From: Ruminococcus sp. | GTDB taxonomy: Bacteria; Bacillota; Clostridia; Oscillospirales; Ruminococcaceae | DNA length: 39,696 nucleotides | Assembly: GCA_015066845.1 (NCBI GenBank) | Contig: SVNO01000013.1 | Span: 1-39,696, forward strand | Reading direction: 5' to 3' | In this document: one piece after another, positions 30,922-39,554 of the stretch | How the letters are laid out: each line of letters starts with the position of its first letter | How positions within the stretch are numbered: the first letter of the stretch is position 1 | Translations under genes and position numbers: made by a program | Notes under the pieces: generated by a model | The model's database searches: none | What the model saw: the letters and a program-made list of their open reading frames with translations, nothing else | Told to the model about the DNA's origin: nothing

Positions 30922-31872
30922 TCAGAGCATTGCACCAATACCGGACAATGCCGCAAAACCTGCAAGAACTGCAATGCACTGCCACGGTTTCTGGCATGTC
31001 TGCGCAAGCTCCTGCTGCAATGTTCTGCCATGTCTGCGCAGTGCCGGCAGTAGATTGACCGGATACACCGCCGTCAGCAGAAGCATCACAAGGGGTTTCT
31101 GCATTATCAGACTCACAGCAACAACTGCACCGCAAATCCAGAACCGTCCGGTTGCGCCGAGCCTGCATTTTGCAGGATGGAGCGTCCAGACCAGACAGCC
31201 CATACACGCACCTGCCGCGCTAAGGGTGAGCAGTGCATGAAGCTCGCGTCCCTCCTGCATCAGCATGACAGCCGCACAAAGCAGGACAATACCGCCGATA
31301 CAGATGCCCGAACCATCGGGCTGCTCCTCCACACGTTCTGCGCAGAGCCAGAGCAATGCGCCGCCTGCTGCCGTCAGAGGCAGCCAGAATACACCGGCAT
31401 CGAACCGGAAGAAGCCGAAATCCAGCACGGTTGACTCCATGCCGGAGAGCAGCAGAAACAGACCGCTGCACAGAAACATCAGCAGAAATTGCAGAAAGGG
31501 GGGAGTTCTGCGGATGGTTCTGCGCCGGACTAACTGTAAATCCTGTGCAAAGCCCATGGCTGCACAGAGGATGGTAAATCCAAGCACTGCACCTGCCTGC
31601 TGCAATGCGTCCTGCACGGCAGCGGAGGTGGTATCGGGGATGCAGAATATGCGGTATAGCGTATAGGTCAGCACCGCCCCCGTCAGGCTGCCGGATATCA
31701 ACAGCAAACCGCCCATGGTCGGCAGAAGCCGCGGTGCAGCGTCCGGCTGTGAATCCGGCTGCTGCGGCTCACAAAAGCGGAGTTTTCGCAGGAACGGGAC
31801 AAGTGCAATGCCCATACAGCCGCTTGCCAGTGCCGCAGTCAGCGCGGCGGCAAGCTGTAGCAGAATTGTCAT
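30922..31872 (-). CDS. MraY-like membrane protein with degenerate active site
   Basis: 316 aa, about ten hydrophobic segments, in the exact slot of mraY after murF. Homology to MraY is seen in order: PFLRKLRF (26-33), PTMGG (51-55), GFAQDLQLV (107-115), PDGSG (185-189) and WTLHPAKCRLGATGR (229-243). MraY has instead DD in GFLDDYIKV, NLTDGLDG, and GDTGS after the HPAK block, plus a HHH loop before the C terminus. Here the first Asp is Gln, the NLTD block is lost, the GDTGS Asp is Ala, and the histidine loop is absent. It is therefore unlikely to make lipid I; it may bind lipid or regulate. Its start overlaps the murF stop (TGATG). Confidence 0.8.
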   Translation of the reverse strand: MTILLQLAAALTAALASGCMGIALVPFLRKLRFCEPQQPDSQPDAAPRLLPTMGGLLLISGSLTGAVLTYTLYRIFCIPDTTSAAVQDALQQAGAVLGFTILCAAMGFAQDLQLVRRRTIRRTPPFLQFLLMFLCSGLFLLLSGMESTVLDFGFFRFDAGVFWLPLTAAGGALLWLCAERVEEQPDGSGICIGGIVLLCAAVMLMQEGRELHALLTLSAAGACMGCLVWTLHPAKCRLGATGRFWICGAVVAVSLIMQKPLVMLLLTAVYPVNLLPALRRHGRTLQQELAQTCQKPWQCIAVLAGFAALSGIGAML

Positions 31873-33218
31873 CAGATTGCACCGAAAACGCGTTCAATGA
31901 TGGTTTCGAGGTGCATTCCATGGCTTGCCTTGAACAGAACACAGTCGCCCTCCTGCACGGTTTCCTGCAATTTTGCAGTGAGTTCGTCCGCATCCTGTGT
32001 GCAGAAGCTCTCCAGCGGCTTTGCCTGTGCTGCAATGCCCTGTGCTGCTTCGCCGTAGCAGAACAGAAGGTCGATGCCGGCATTGTTTGCCATGTCACCG
32101 ACTGCGGCATGGAGTGCCGTGCTGTGCTCGCCAAGCTCCAGCATATCGCCAAGTACTGCGATTTTTCTGCCCGTGCACTGGAAATTCCCCAGTACGCCGA
32201 GGGCTGCGCGCATGGAATCGGGGCTTGCGTTATAGCAGTCGGCAATGACGGTAATACCGTCCTTTTGCTTGATATTCTGGCGGTTGCCGGTGGGCTGGTA
32301 TTTCGCAAGTCCGCAGATGATTTCCTGTGCCGTCATGCCTGCAAGATTGCCCACAAGGTATGCGGCAAGCGCGTTTTTCACATTATGAATGCCAACGGTC
32401 GGCAATACGGCAAGGAGGGACCGCTCCGCGTGATGAATGGTAAAGGTCGTCACGCCATCATCTTCCTTGATGTCGTCCGCGTAAATATCCGCTTCTTCCA
32501 TGGATACGGAATAGGTCAGAACGGGACGTTCCAGTGTTTCGGCAAGCTTGCAGAGCATGGGGTCATCCGCGGAAACAATCAGCGGCGCATTCTCTGCCAT
32601 GCCTTCGAGCATTTCGAGCTTTGCTTTCAGGATGCCCTCCTGTGAGCCGAGATGCTCAATATGGGAATAACCGATATTGGTAATGACTGCCATGGTTGGC
32701 TTTGCACTGTTGGACATACGGGAAATCTCCCCGAAATGGTTCATGCCCATTTCAATGACTGCCGCACCGTGTTCCTTGGTCAGTCCGAACAGGGTTTTCG
32801 GCATACCGATTTCATTGTTGAGGTTCTGTGCAGTCTTGAGGGTGGTGAATTTCTCGGAAAGCACACAGGCAATCATCTCTTTGGTCGTGGTCTTGCCCAC
32901 GCTGCCGGTGACACCGACCAGCGGAATATTGAACATACTGCGGTAAAGACTTGCAATGTCGAGCAATGCCTGACCGGTATTCTGTACCACGATACAGGGA
33001 AAATCTGCAATCTGTGTATCCGTGACAGCTGCCACAGCTCCGGCTTCTATTGCCTGCTGTACAAAGTCGTGCCCATCAAATTTCGCACCGCGCAGGGCAA
33101 GGAACAAGCAGCCCTCCGGCAGCTGACGGGTGTCCGTACTGATGGCAGTGATTTCTGCGTCAAGGGGAGCTGTTGTCCCCAATGCCTGTGCAATCTTTGT
33201 TAAGGAAAGTGCTTCCAT
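31872..33218 (-). CDS. murF: MurF, UDP-MurNAc-tripeptide D-Ala-D-Ala ligase
   Basis: 448 aa from ATG 33218 (AGGAGG six bases upstream, 10 nt after the murE stop). A longer frame to 33332 lies inside murE and is rejected. The ATP loop is GVTGSVGKTTTKEM. ENVLTAYN-type blocks appear (HNVKNALAAYLVG, ADCYNASPDSMRAAL). It ligates D-Ala-D-Ala to the UDP-MurNAc-tripeptide, giving the pentapeptide that true MraY would transfer to undecaprenyl phosphate. Confidence 0.97.
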   Translation of the reverse strand: MEALSLTKIAQALGTTAPLDAEITAISTDTRQLPEGCLFLALRGAKFDGHDFVQQAIEAGAVAAVTDTQIADFPCIVVQNTGQALLDIASLYRSMFNIPLVGVTGSVGKTTTKEMIACVLSEKFTTLKTAQNLNNEIGMPKTLFGLTKEHGAAVIEMGMNHFGEISRMSNSAKPTMAVITNIGYSHIEHLGSQEGILKAKLEMLEGMAENAPLIVSADDPMLCKLAETLERPVLTYSVSMEEADIYADDIKEDDGVTTFTIHHAERSLLAVLPTVGIHNVKNALAAYLVGNLAGMTAQEIICGLAKYQPTGNRQNIKQKDGITVIADCYNASPDSMRAALGVLGNFQCTGRKIAVLGDMLELGEHSTALHAAVGDMANNAGIDLLFCYGEAAQGIAAQAKPLESFCTQDADELTAKLQETVQEGDCVLFKASHGMHLETIIERVFGAI

Positions 33219-33228
33219 CCTGATCCTC

Positions 33229-34656
33229 CTATGCCAAGGCAGCGAGTGCTTCGGCAACAATTTCTCGTTCATCAAAATGAACGGTTCTGTTATTTTCAAA
33301 AATCTGGTAATCCTCGTGTCCCTTGCCTGCAAGAACGATCACATCACCGGTCTGTGCCGTGCGCACGGCATGGAAAATGGCATCGCGGCGGTCGGCAACA
33401 GTATCCACGGGGATGGCAGAGCCGGCAAGTCCTTCCAGAATGTCGGCAATGATTGCGTCCGGTTCTTCGTCACGGGGATTATCCGAGGTAACGATGAGGC
33501 GGTCTGCAAATTTCGCCGCAGCCTGCGCCATCAGCGGACGCTTGGTTTTATCGCGGTTGCCGCCGCAGCCGAACAGACAGATGAGTCTGCCCTCGGTGCA
33601 GAGCTTGACATTTTCCAGAATATTCTCAATCGCGTCAGGGGTGTGGGCATAGTCACAGATGACGGAAAAATCACGTCCTGTGGGGATAATCTCACATCTT
33701 CCCTTTACGCCGGTACAGCGTTCCAGCGGCGGCAGGATGTCCTGCGCACCAAGTCCGAGTGCAGCACATGCGGCATAGGCAGCGGACGCATTGGCAACAT
33801 TGAAGCCGCCGGTCATGTGCATCCGGATAGGATGGGTGCCGTCCGGTGCAGCAAGGGTGAATGCCGTGCCTGCTGCGGTGATGGATTCAGTGGCATAGCT
33901 GTAATCCGCGGCTGTGCCGACACTGTATTTTTTACAGGAAATCTCAGAAAACAGACGTTTTCCGTAATCGTCCTCCGTATTGATGATGGCAGTATCACAG
34001 ATGTCGAACAGCATCCGTTTTGCCTCGTAGTACGCGTCCATGGTCTTGTGGTAGTCCAGATGGTCCTGCGTGAGATTGGTGAACACGGCAACGTCAAAAT
34101 GCGTTGTACCGATGCGCTTCTGCACCAGACCGAAGGAAGATACCTCCATCACGACTACATCGCAGCCGCTTTTGTACATTCTGTCGTACAGTGCCATCAG
34201 CTCAAAGGTCATGGGGGTGGTGTTGTTGGTATGGACAATTTCGTCACCGATTTCGTTCTGAATCGTACCAATCAGCCCGACCTTGTGTCCGTTTGCCGTG
34301 AGAATATGCTTGATGACGGTGGTAATGGTGGTTTTGCCGTTCGTACCAGTTACGCCGATGAATCGCATCTTGCGTTCCGGATGATCAAACCATGCAGCGC
34401 ACAGCTCACCGTAGCAGGCACGGGAATCTGCCACAAGAATCTGCCGTTCACCAAGACCGAGGTCACGTTCCACAACAACGGCAGCCGCGCCCTGTTCCAA
34501 TGCCTGTGCAGCAACGGAATGCCCGTCAAAGCGTTCACCCTTGACACAGACGTAAATGCAGTCTTTTATGATTTTCCGGCTGTCATCCGTCACGGCAGTG
34601 ATTTCCGTGCCGGCAATGGCAGGGTTTACATTCTGATATAATTCTACAAGCTTCAT
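33229..34656 (-). CDS. murE: MurE, meso-diaminopimelate-adding ligase
   Basis: 475 aa. The ATP loop GVTGTNGKTT lies at residues 101-110. The substrate motif SDNPRDEEP (DNPR at 392-395) is the signature of enzymes adding meso-diaminopimelate rather than L-lysine, so the peptidoglycan is predicted to be of the A1-gamma type. The N-terminal UDP-MurNAc-dipeptide domain and C-terminal Mur ligase domain are full length. The ATG at 34656 has AGGAGG five or six bases upstream and is 24 nt from the PBP stop. Confidence 0.97.
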   Translation of the reverse strand: MKLVELYQNVNPAIAGTEITAVTDDSRKIIKDCIYVCVKGERFDGHSVAAQALEQGAAAVVVERDLGLGERQILVADSRACYGELCAAWFDHPERKMRFIGVTGTNGKTTITTVIKHILTANGHKVGLIGTIQNEIGDEIVHTNNTTPMTFELMALYDRMYKSGCDVVVMEVSSFGLVQKRIGTTHFDVAVFTNLTQDHLDYHKTMDAYYEAKRMLFDICDTAIINTEDDYGKRLFSEISCKKYSVGTAADYSYATESITAAGTAFTLAAPDGTHPIRMHMTGGFNVANASAAYAACAALGLGAQDILPPLERCTGVKGRCEIIPTGRDFSVICDYAHTPDAIENILENVKLCTEGRLICLFGCGGNRDKTKRPLMAQAAAKFADRLIVTSDNPRDEEPDAIIADILEGLAGSAIPVDTVADRRDAIFHAVRTAQTGDVIVLAGKGHEDYQIFENNRTVHFDEREIVAEALAALA

Positions 34657-34680
34657 AAACAGCCTCCTTGATGATCTGCA

Positions 34681-36996
34681 TCAACCACTCTGGTCATTGA
34701 CCATGTATGTCAGCTCAATGACAGTGCCGACCTCCACGCTTTCGCCCGGTGTGACGGACTGGCTCTGTACAAGCACATCGCTTCTATCCGCGGACGCACC
34801 GACGGATACATAGTTGAGTCCTCGATTTGTCAGCGCAGTATTTGCATCATTTGCAGTGAACCGGCGCACATCCGGTACCTGTACATATTCTGTGGTATAA
34901 TCTGCGTCAGTATACAGGATCACTTTACCATTGGCAGAAATTGCAGAACCGGTCTGCGGACACTGCTTGATAACACTGTCACCCTCGCCCTTAATTTCGC
35001 AGCTCAGTCCCAATGCCTCCAGTGTGGTCTTGGCTGTTGCCACATCCACGTCAATCAGCAGCGGTACAGTGATGTCAAGCTGTGCATATTCGCGTTCTGT
35101 GTATTCCGGATAATAACCCAGATACGGCAGTGCTTCTTCAAGAACGGCTCTTGCATAGGGAGCGCAGACCACGCCGCCGTAGTAGTTGATGTTGGTATTC
35201 GGCTCGTCTGCCATAATCAGCATGATGATTTCCGGATCATCCGCCGGCGCGAAGCAGGCATAGGAGGCAACATACTGCATGTTGTTCTTGCCGTATTCGT
35301 CCAGCTTCTGGGATGTACCGGACTTACCGCCGATGGCATAGCCCTTGATTTTCGCATTGCTGCCGCCGTTGTCATCGACAACTGCGCGGAGCAGGCTGCG
35401 CATTTCAGCGGAGGTTTCCTCTGAAATCACCTGACGCTTGATGGTCGTTTCTTTGGTTTCAAGGACATTGCCGTCACTGGAAACGATCTTGCTGACCACA
35501 TGGGGCTGTACGAGATAGCCGCCGTTGATGACTGCGGCATAACCTGTGATCATCTCTATGGGGGTGAGCTTATTGGACTGACCGAAAGCACTTGCTGCAA
35601 GGTCAACCACGCTCATTTCGCTGCTTTTTCTGTAAAAACTGGATACTTCACCGGGCAGATCAATACCGGTTTTTTCTGTAAGTCCGAATGCACGGAAATA
35701 CTCGGAGAATCTGTCAATTCCCAGTCGCAGACCAAGCTCGATGAAAGCTGGGTTGCAGGAATTGGTCAATGCTCGTGAGAAAGACTGATACCCGTGTCCT
35801 GCCAACAAATGACAATGGATTTTCTCACCAGCAACCTCCTTGAAACCATTGCAGGTGAAACCATCCTTCGCAGGGTCGGACACACCCTCCTCAATGGCAG
35901 CGGAGGCAGTGAACACCTTAAATACAGAGCCGGGAACATACAGCTCAGTGATCGCCTTATTTTTCCACTGTGTTTCACGCGCCTTAACATATGCATCTTT
36001 ATACTCTTCCTCCGGCAGCATCAGAAGCTGCTCGGAAACCGTCGGGTCAAAGATGGTGGACGGATCGTTCAAATCAAAGCTCGGATAGGTTGCCATTGCA
36101 TATATTGCACCGGTCTTGGCATTCATGATAATGCCGCAGGCACGGTTACGCACCTCGTAGGTCTGGCACATTTCCTGTAAATTCTTCTCTAAATAGTACT
36201 GGAGCGTTGTATCCAGTGTCAGATACAGGGAGCTGCCATCCTGTGCAGGATAGGTGGTGGCAAAGCGATACGGCATGGCATTGCCCATGGCATCCGTTGC
36301 CGAAATGACTCTGCCGTTTGTGCCGGAAAGGTAGTCATTATAATAGTACTCCAATCCATACTGTCCCTTGCCATCGCTATTGGTAAAGCCGATGACCTGC
36401 GCTGCCAGCTCATTCTGTGGATAGTACCGCTTGGTATCCTCCCGTGTCGTGATGGAATTGATACCATACTTATCAAGGAACAGCATCAATTCATCAGCAA
36501 CCGCCTTTTCGACCTGTGTTTTCAGGACATAGTACTGTGTATCCATCTGCATTGCCTTTTCTACGGTATCCTTGGAAATGCCAAGTCTGGAAGAGAGGAG
36601 ATTGATGATCTGCATTTGCAGTTCCTCCACGGCAATGACTTCCTTGCCCTCCTCCAATGTACCGCCAGATGCTATGATGCTCCGGCGTTTTTCCATGATT
36701 CCTGCAATTTCCTCCATCTCTTCCCGATAAAGTGACGGGTCGATGAATACTTTGTATACGGTCGCACTCCACGCAAGGGGCGTACCGTTGGCATCGTAAA
36801 TCGTGCCGCGGTTCGCGCTGATGGTGATATTGCTGAAATGGGTACTGTTTGCCATTTCCGCATAATATTTATGGTCAACCACACTCAGCTGAAACAGCCG
36901 GACAATTACCATAATCGCCGCAATCACCATTGCCACAAGCACGACCAGATTCGAGCGCACCCGCATACGCTGTGTCGGTTCATGGTTTGTCGCCAT
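34681..36996 (-). CDS. class B PBP with two PASTA domains (FtsI/SpoVD/PBP2x type)
   Basis: 771 aa from ATG 36996 (AGGAGG eight bases upstream); 22 further in-frame residues to 37062 are not supported. One transmembrane helix lies at about residues 18-38, followed by the PBP dimerisation domain with RGTIYDANG. The transpeptidase motifs are SVFK (357-360), SCN (413-415) and KSGT (558-561). Two PASTA domains occupy about 642-696 and 705-766. It cross-links septal peptidoglycan with FtsW. A 262-nt leader with large hairpins separates it from ftsL. In sporulating species this slot can hold SpoVD (one PASTA) as well as the division PBP; two PASTA domains favour the division form. Confidence 0.95.
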   Translation of the reverse strand: MATNHEPTQRMRVRSNLVVLVAMVIAAIMVIVRLFQLSVVDHKYYAEMANSTHFSNITISANRGTIYDANGTPLAWSATVYKVFIDPSLYREEMEEIAGIMEKRRSIIASGGTLEEGKEVIAVEELQMQIINLLSSRLGISKDTVEKAMQMDTQYYVLKTQVEKAVADELMLFLDKYGINSITTREDTKRYYPQNELAAQVIGFTNSDGKGQYGLEYYYNDYLSGTNGRVISATDAMGNAMPYRFATTYPAQDGSSLYLTLDTTLQYYLEKNLQEMCQTYEVRNRACGIIMNAKTGAIYAMATYPSFDLNDPSTIFDPTVSEQLLMLPEEEYKDAYVKARETQWKNKAITELYVPGSVFKVFTASAAIEEGVSDPAKDGFTCNGFKEVAGEKIHCHLLAGHGYQSFSRALTNSCNPAFIELGLRLGIDRFSEYFRAFGLTEKTGIDLPGEVSSFYRKSSEMSVVDLAASAFGQSNKLTPIEMITGYAAVINGGYLVQPHVVSKIVSSDGNVLETKETTIKRQVISEETSAEMRSLLRAVVDDNGGSNAKIKGYAIGGKSGTSQKLDEYGKNNMQYVASYACFAPADDPEIIMLIMADEPNTNINYYGGVVCAPYARAVLEEALPYLGYYPEYTEREYAQLDITVPLLIDVDVATAKTTLEALGLSCEIKGEGDSVIKQCPQTGSAISANGKVILYTDADYTTEYVQVPDVRRFTANDANTALTNRGLNYVSVGASADRSDVLVQSQSVTPGESVEVGTVIELTYMVNDQSG

Positions 36997-37018
36997 ACTT
37001 CCTACCTCCTGACGGAAT

Positions 37019-37162
37019 GGATGGCTTGTGCGCCATCCGAAAATGCAAACAGGCAGGTTCATTCCCTGCCCGTTCTCTCTCTCACTACGCCAACAGCAAA
37101 GCTGTCACATCGTCCTGACCGCAGTCCGCCCATCTTTTTCTATTTCGGGCGGACAACGGTCA
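37019..37162 (-). other. three hairpins in the ftsL-PBP gap
   Basis: The gap of 262 nt has no gene. It holds GGATGGC/GCCATCC (37019-37038), GGCAGG/CCTGCC (37052-37070), and a large one: TGACCG-CA-GTCCGCCC paired with GGGCGGAC-AA-CGGTCA (37116-37162), 14 bp with a 2x2 internal loop. None is followed by a T run on the minus strand. They look like RNA structure that tunes expression or processing of the PBP message. Confidence 0.7.
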
Positions 37163-37258
37163 AGCCTTCGCATACACTCGCTGTTATGCCCTTTCTTTCA
37201 TTGCTGCCGCTGCTGTGGGAATTTCTCAGCAGAGTTCTTTTCTTTTACTCTATGCACC

Positions 37259-37759
37259 CTATCCTCTGAGATATTCCACTAAATTATCAAACCAATCTTT
37301 CATCTTAACAAATACATTCTGCTCCTCGTCCAGAATTTCCACGACATCATTGGTCTGGATTTCAACGTATTCGATCTGAGAACCGTCAATTGCCCGCATT
37401 CCGAGTATATTTTCAGCATATTCCTGAATATTCTTGTTCGAGGTTTTGCCTGCAAGCTCGGACTGCATCCGGACGTTTTCGCTCTGGAGAATCATGTATT
37501 CCTTTTTTTTCTCTGTAATCTGATTGCTGATCTGGAGCTGCTGTACATTACTGAGAATCACTGCACCGAGCAGAACAAAGCCCAGAAATACAAATCCGAT
37601 TACCTTGACAACCGAGATTCTTTTGCCCATATTTCGTTCCATTCCAATCTGTGCGTTGACCTCGGGCGGATATGAGAACACGGCCGGAGCTTCCGAGGGA
37701 GCTGCACTGGAATTGTGCTGCACCTGTATCCGATTCCCCTGACTCTCATAATACGCCAT
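37259..37759 (-). CDS. ftsL: FtsL-like division protein
   Basis: 166 aa. A hydrophilic cytoplasmic head (residues 1-47) is followed by one transmembrane helix (about 50-70, VVKVIGFVFLGFVLLGAVIL) and a coiled coil (about 73-105). After it comes the FtsL/DivIC-like ENILGMRAIDGSQIEYVEI block and an acidic tail. It belongs to the FtsQ-FtsL-DivIC complex that activates FtsW-PBP. Position between rsmH and the PBP is diagnostic; sequence alone could not separate FtsL from DivIC. It starts 6 nt after the rsmH stop. Confidence 0.88.
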   Translation of the reverse strand: MAYYESQGNRIQVQHNSSAAPSEAPAVFSYPPEVNAQIGMERNMGKRISVVKVIGFVFLGFVLLGAVILSNVQQLQISNQITEKKKEYMILQSENVRMQSELAGKTSNKNIQEYAENILGMRAIDGSQIEYVEIQTNDVVEILDEEQNVFVKMKDWFDNLVEYLRG

Positions 37760-37765
37760 GACAAC

Positions 37766-38689
37766 TTAACTCCTTTCTATCAGTCTTAATTTTGCGCTGC
37801 GGCTTCTGTTGTTCTGTGCAAGTTCCTCCTCACATGCTGTCAGGGGCTTGCGCACCACAAGTGTTCCCTTCGGCTTCTTACCGCAGACACACTGCGGAAA
37901 ATCCGGCGGGCAGGTGCAGCCGCTGCACCATTTGGCAAATTGCTGTTTGACAATGCGGTCTTCCAGTGAATGGAAGGTGATTACCGCAAGTCGTCCGCCC
38001 GGCTTCAGACAGTCAAATGCTGCCTCCAAGCCGTTTCTCAAATGTCCGAACTCATCGTTCACGGCAATACGGATTGCCTGAAACGTCTTTTTACAGGGAT
38101 TTTTCTCCCTGCGAAATTTCTGCGGTACGGACTCTCTTACAATCTCTGCAAGCTGTCCTGTGCGCGTAATCGGCGCGGTTTCCCTTGCCCTTACGATATT
38201 TGCCGCAATTCTTCCGGCGAATTTTTCCTCGCCGTAATCCCGCAGAATCCTTGTCAGCTCCTGTTCGGACCAAGTGCCGACAATGTCCTGTGCACTGACA
38301 CCTGTCTGGCTCATCCGCATATCCAGCGGCGCGTCCGCATGGTAGGAAAAACCACGCTCCGCTTCGTCCAGCTGATGGGAGGATACACCCAGATCCATCA
38401 GAATACCGTCCACCGATGCGATGCCCAGCTCATCGAGAGCCGACCGCATTTCGGAATAATTGCAGTGCACCACCGTTGCCGGAAGTCCCTGCAGACGTTC
38501 GGTTGCAGCCTGTACTGCATCGGGATCTCTGTCAAGCCCGATGAGTCTGCCGCCCTGTGTCAGCCGTGAGGCAATTTCATAGGAATGCCCCGCACCCCCG
38601 ACCGTGCCGTCCACATAAATGCCGTCCGGTCGGATTGCAAGTCCCTCAATCGTTTCCTGCAATAATACAGGAATATGTACAAAATCCAT
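37766..38689 (-). CDS. rsmH: 16S rRNA (cytosine(1402)-N4)-methyltransferase RsmH
   Basis: 307 aa from ATG 38689 (AGGAGG six bases upstream). The SAM site is YVDGTVGGAGHSYEIASRL near residue 25. SVDGILMDLGVSSHQLD and the C-terminal GRLAVITFHSLEDRIVKQ are typical. The ending PLTACEEELAQNNRSRSAKL contains the conserved N-x-R-S-R-S-A-K-L-R tail. Also known as MraW. It is the second gene of the dcw cluster, 11 nt after mraZ. Confidence 0.97.
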   Translation of the reverse strand: MDFVHIPVLLQETIEGLAIRPDGIYVDGTVGGAGHSYEIASRLTQGGRLIGLDRDPDAVQAATERLQGLPATVVHCNYSEMRSALDELGIASVDGILMDLGVSSHQLDEAERGFSYHADAPLDMRMSQTGVSAQDIVGTWSEQELTRILRDYGEEKFAGRIAANIVRARETAPITRTGQLAEIVRESVPQKFRREKNPCKKTFQAIRIAVNDEFGHLRNGLEAAFDCLKPGGRLAVITFHSLEDRIVKQQFAKWCSGCTCPPDFPQCVCGKKPKGTLVVRKPLTACEEELAQNNRSRSAKLRLIERS

Positions 38690-38700
38690 GCGCTTCCTCC

Positions 38701-39144
38701 TTACAGGCAAAGCGTTTCAAGCTGAGGAACTTCCTTCGGATCGAATGCTTCATTCACTCGCTCCCATCTGTCACGTTCCCAGATTTCCGCTTTTCTGCCC
38801 GCGCCGATAATAACCACATCTTTTTCCAGACCGGCATAATCGCGCAGCGGCTGCGGAATCAGGATTCTGCCCTGTTTGTCCGCGGTGATTTCGGATGCAC
38901 CCGAAAACAACCAGCGGCGGAGACCTTCACCACTCGGTCCGGGCAATGCCGCAACCTGAGCGCAAATCTCCTTCCAGTGCTCCAGTGTGTAAACGGACAG
39001 ATACTTGTCTCCCGTACCGCGGACAACCCAGAAGGTTTCCCCCAGTACTTCGCGCAGCTTTGCAGGAAAATTCATGCGTCCCTTAGCATCCACATTATGA
39101 TAGTACGAGCCGGTCATGCTGTCAATACCAATGCACTCATCCAT
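38701..39144 (-). CDS. mraZ: MraZ, dcw cluster transcription regulator
   Basis: 147 aa with the start at 39144, or 138 aa from ATG 39117, which aligns better with the start of other MraZ proteins but has no RBS. Two SpoVT/AbrB-like repeats carry the DNA-contacting DxxxR motifs: DAKGRMNFPAKLRE and DKQGRILIPQPLRD. MraZ forms ring oligomers and binds direct repeats upstream of its own gene, repressing the dcw cluster in E. coli and activating it in mycoplasmas. Candidate boxes lie about 170 nt upstream. Confidence 0.93.
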   Translation of the reverse strand: MDECIGIDSMTGSYYHNVDAKGRMNFPAKLREVLGETFWVVRGTGDKYLSVYTLEHWKEICAQVAALPGPSGEGLRRWLFSGASEITADKQGRILIPQPLRDYAGLEKDVVIIGAGRKAEIWERDRWERVNEAFDPKEVPQLETLCL

Positions 39145-39310
39145 TTTCCTGTTCACCACCCGTCTTTTGGTTCTCTGTTGTTTCCTTTGTTCTTTTTCTC
39201 TTTTTTTGAATCTCTCTGTCACTTTCGCGCAGGGATTCTTTTTCTATCGGGCTATTGTGTTCAGCGTTTCCAGTGTGTTTTCAGTCCGAAAAGGGATTTT
39301 CAGGCACTGT

Positions 39311-39350
39311 CACCCACTTTCGCACCGCTTTTAACCACAATTCACCACAA
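39311..39350 (-). promoter_or_regulatory. four direct repeats, candidate MraZ boxes
   Basis: On the minus strand four adjacent decamers read TTGTGGTGAA, TTGTGGTTAA, AAGCGGTGCG and AAAGTGGGTG. The shared core is GTGG(T/G) recurring every 10 bp (last step 11). This is the layout of MraZ operators, which are G-rich pentamers spaced one helical turn apart. They lie just downstream of the -10 box, over the expected start site, a place where binding would repress. Confidence 0.65.
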
Positions 39351-39354
39351 TTAT

Positions 39355-39384
39355 ATTATATCACAAGGAAACGTCCCTTTTCAA
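39355..39384 (-). promoter_or_regulatory. dcw cluster promoter
   Basis: Minus strand: -35 TTGAAA (39384-39379), 18-nt spacer, -10 TATAAT (39360-39355). The start site near 39348 gives a leader of about 200 nt before mraZ. Nothing else is seen in the leader except the direct repeats. Confidence 0.75.
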
Positions 39385-39519
39385 CCGTGATTCTGCACAA
39401 AGTTTGATTTGTTTTTTTGTTGAATCATTACAAATGCAGTACGGAGTGGCAGGAGAAATGCCAGAAGTGGAAAAAACAGAGATTTTTCGGGGGGATTCTG
39501 GTAAGAACGGAATGGGGCA

Positions 39520-39548
39520 TTGCAATCGGGGGAAAGATATGGTATAAT
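39520..39548 (+). promoter_or_regulatory. divergent sigma-A promoter (plus strand)
   Basis: -35 TTGCAA (39520-39525), 17-nt spacer ending TGG, -10 TATAAT (39543-39548) with an extended -10. It fires away from the dcw promoter towards the window edge. The transcript would start near 39555. Confidence 0.8.
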
Positions 39549-39554
39549 AGGGGT

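Noticed and set aside
33219-33332. N-terminal extension of MurF
   Set aside because: It overlaps the end of murE in another frame; the ATG at 33218 has AGGAGG at ideal spacing and begins the MurF domain.
33130-34641. 503-aa plus-strand open frame opposite murE
   Set aside because: Antisense shadow of a complete, motif-verified murE.
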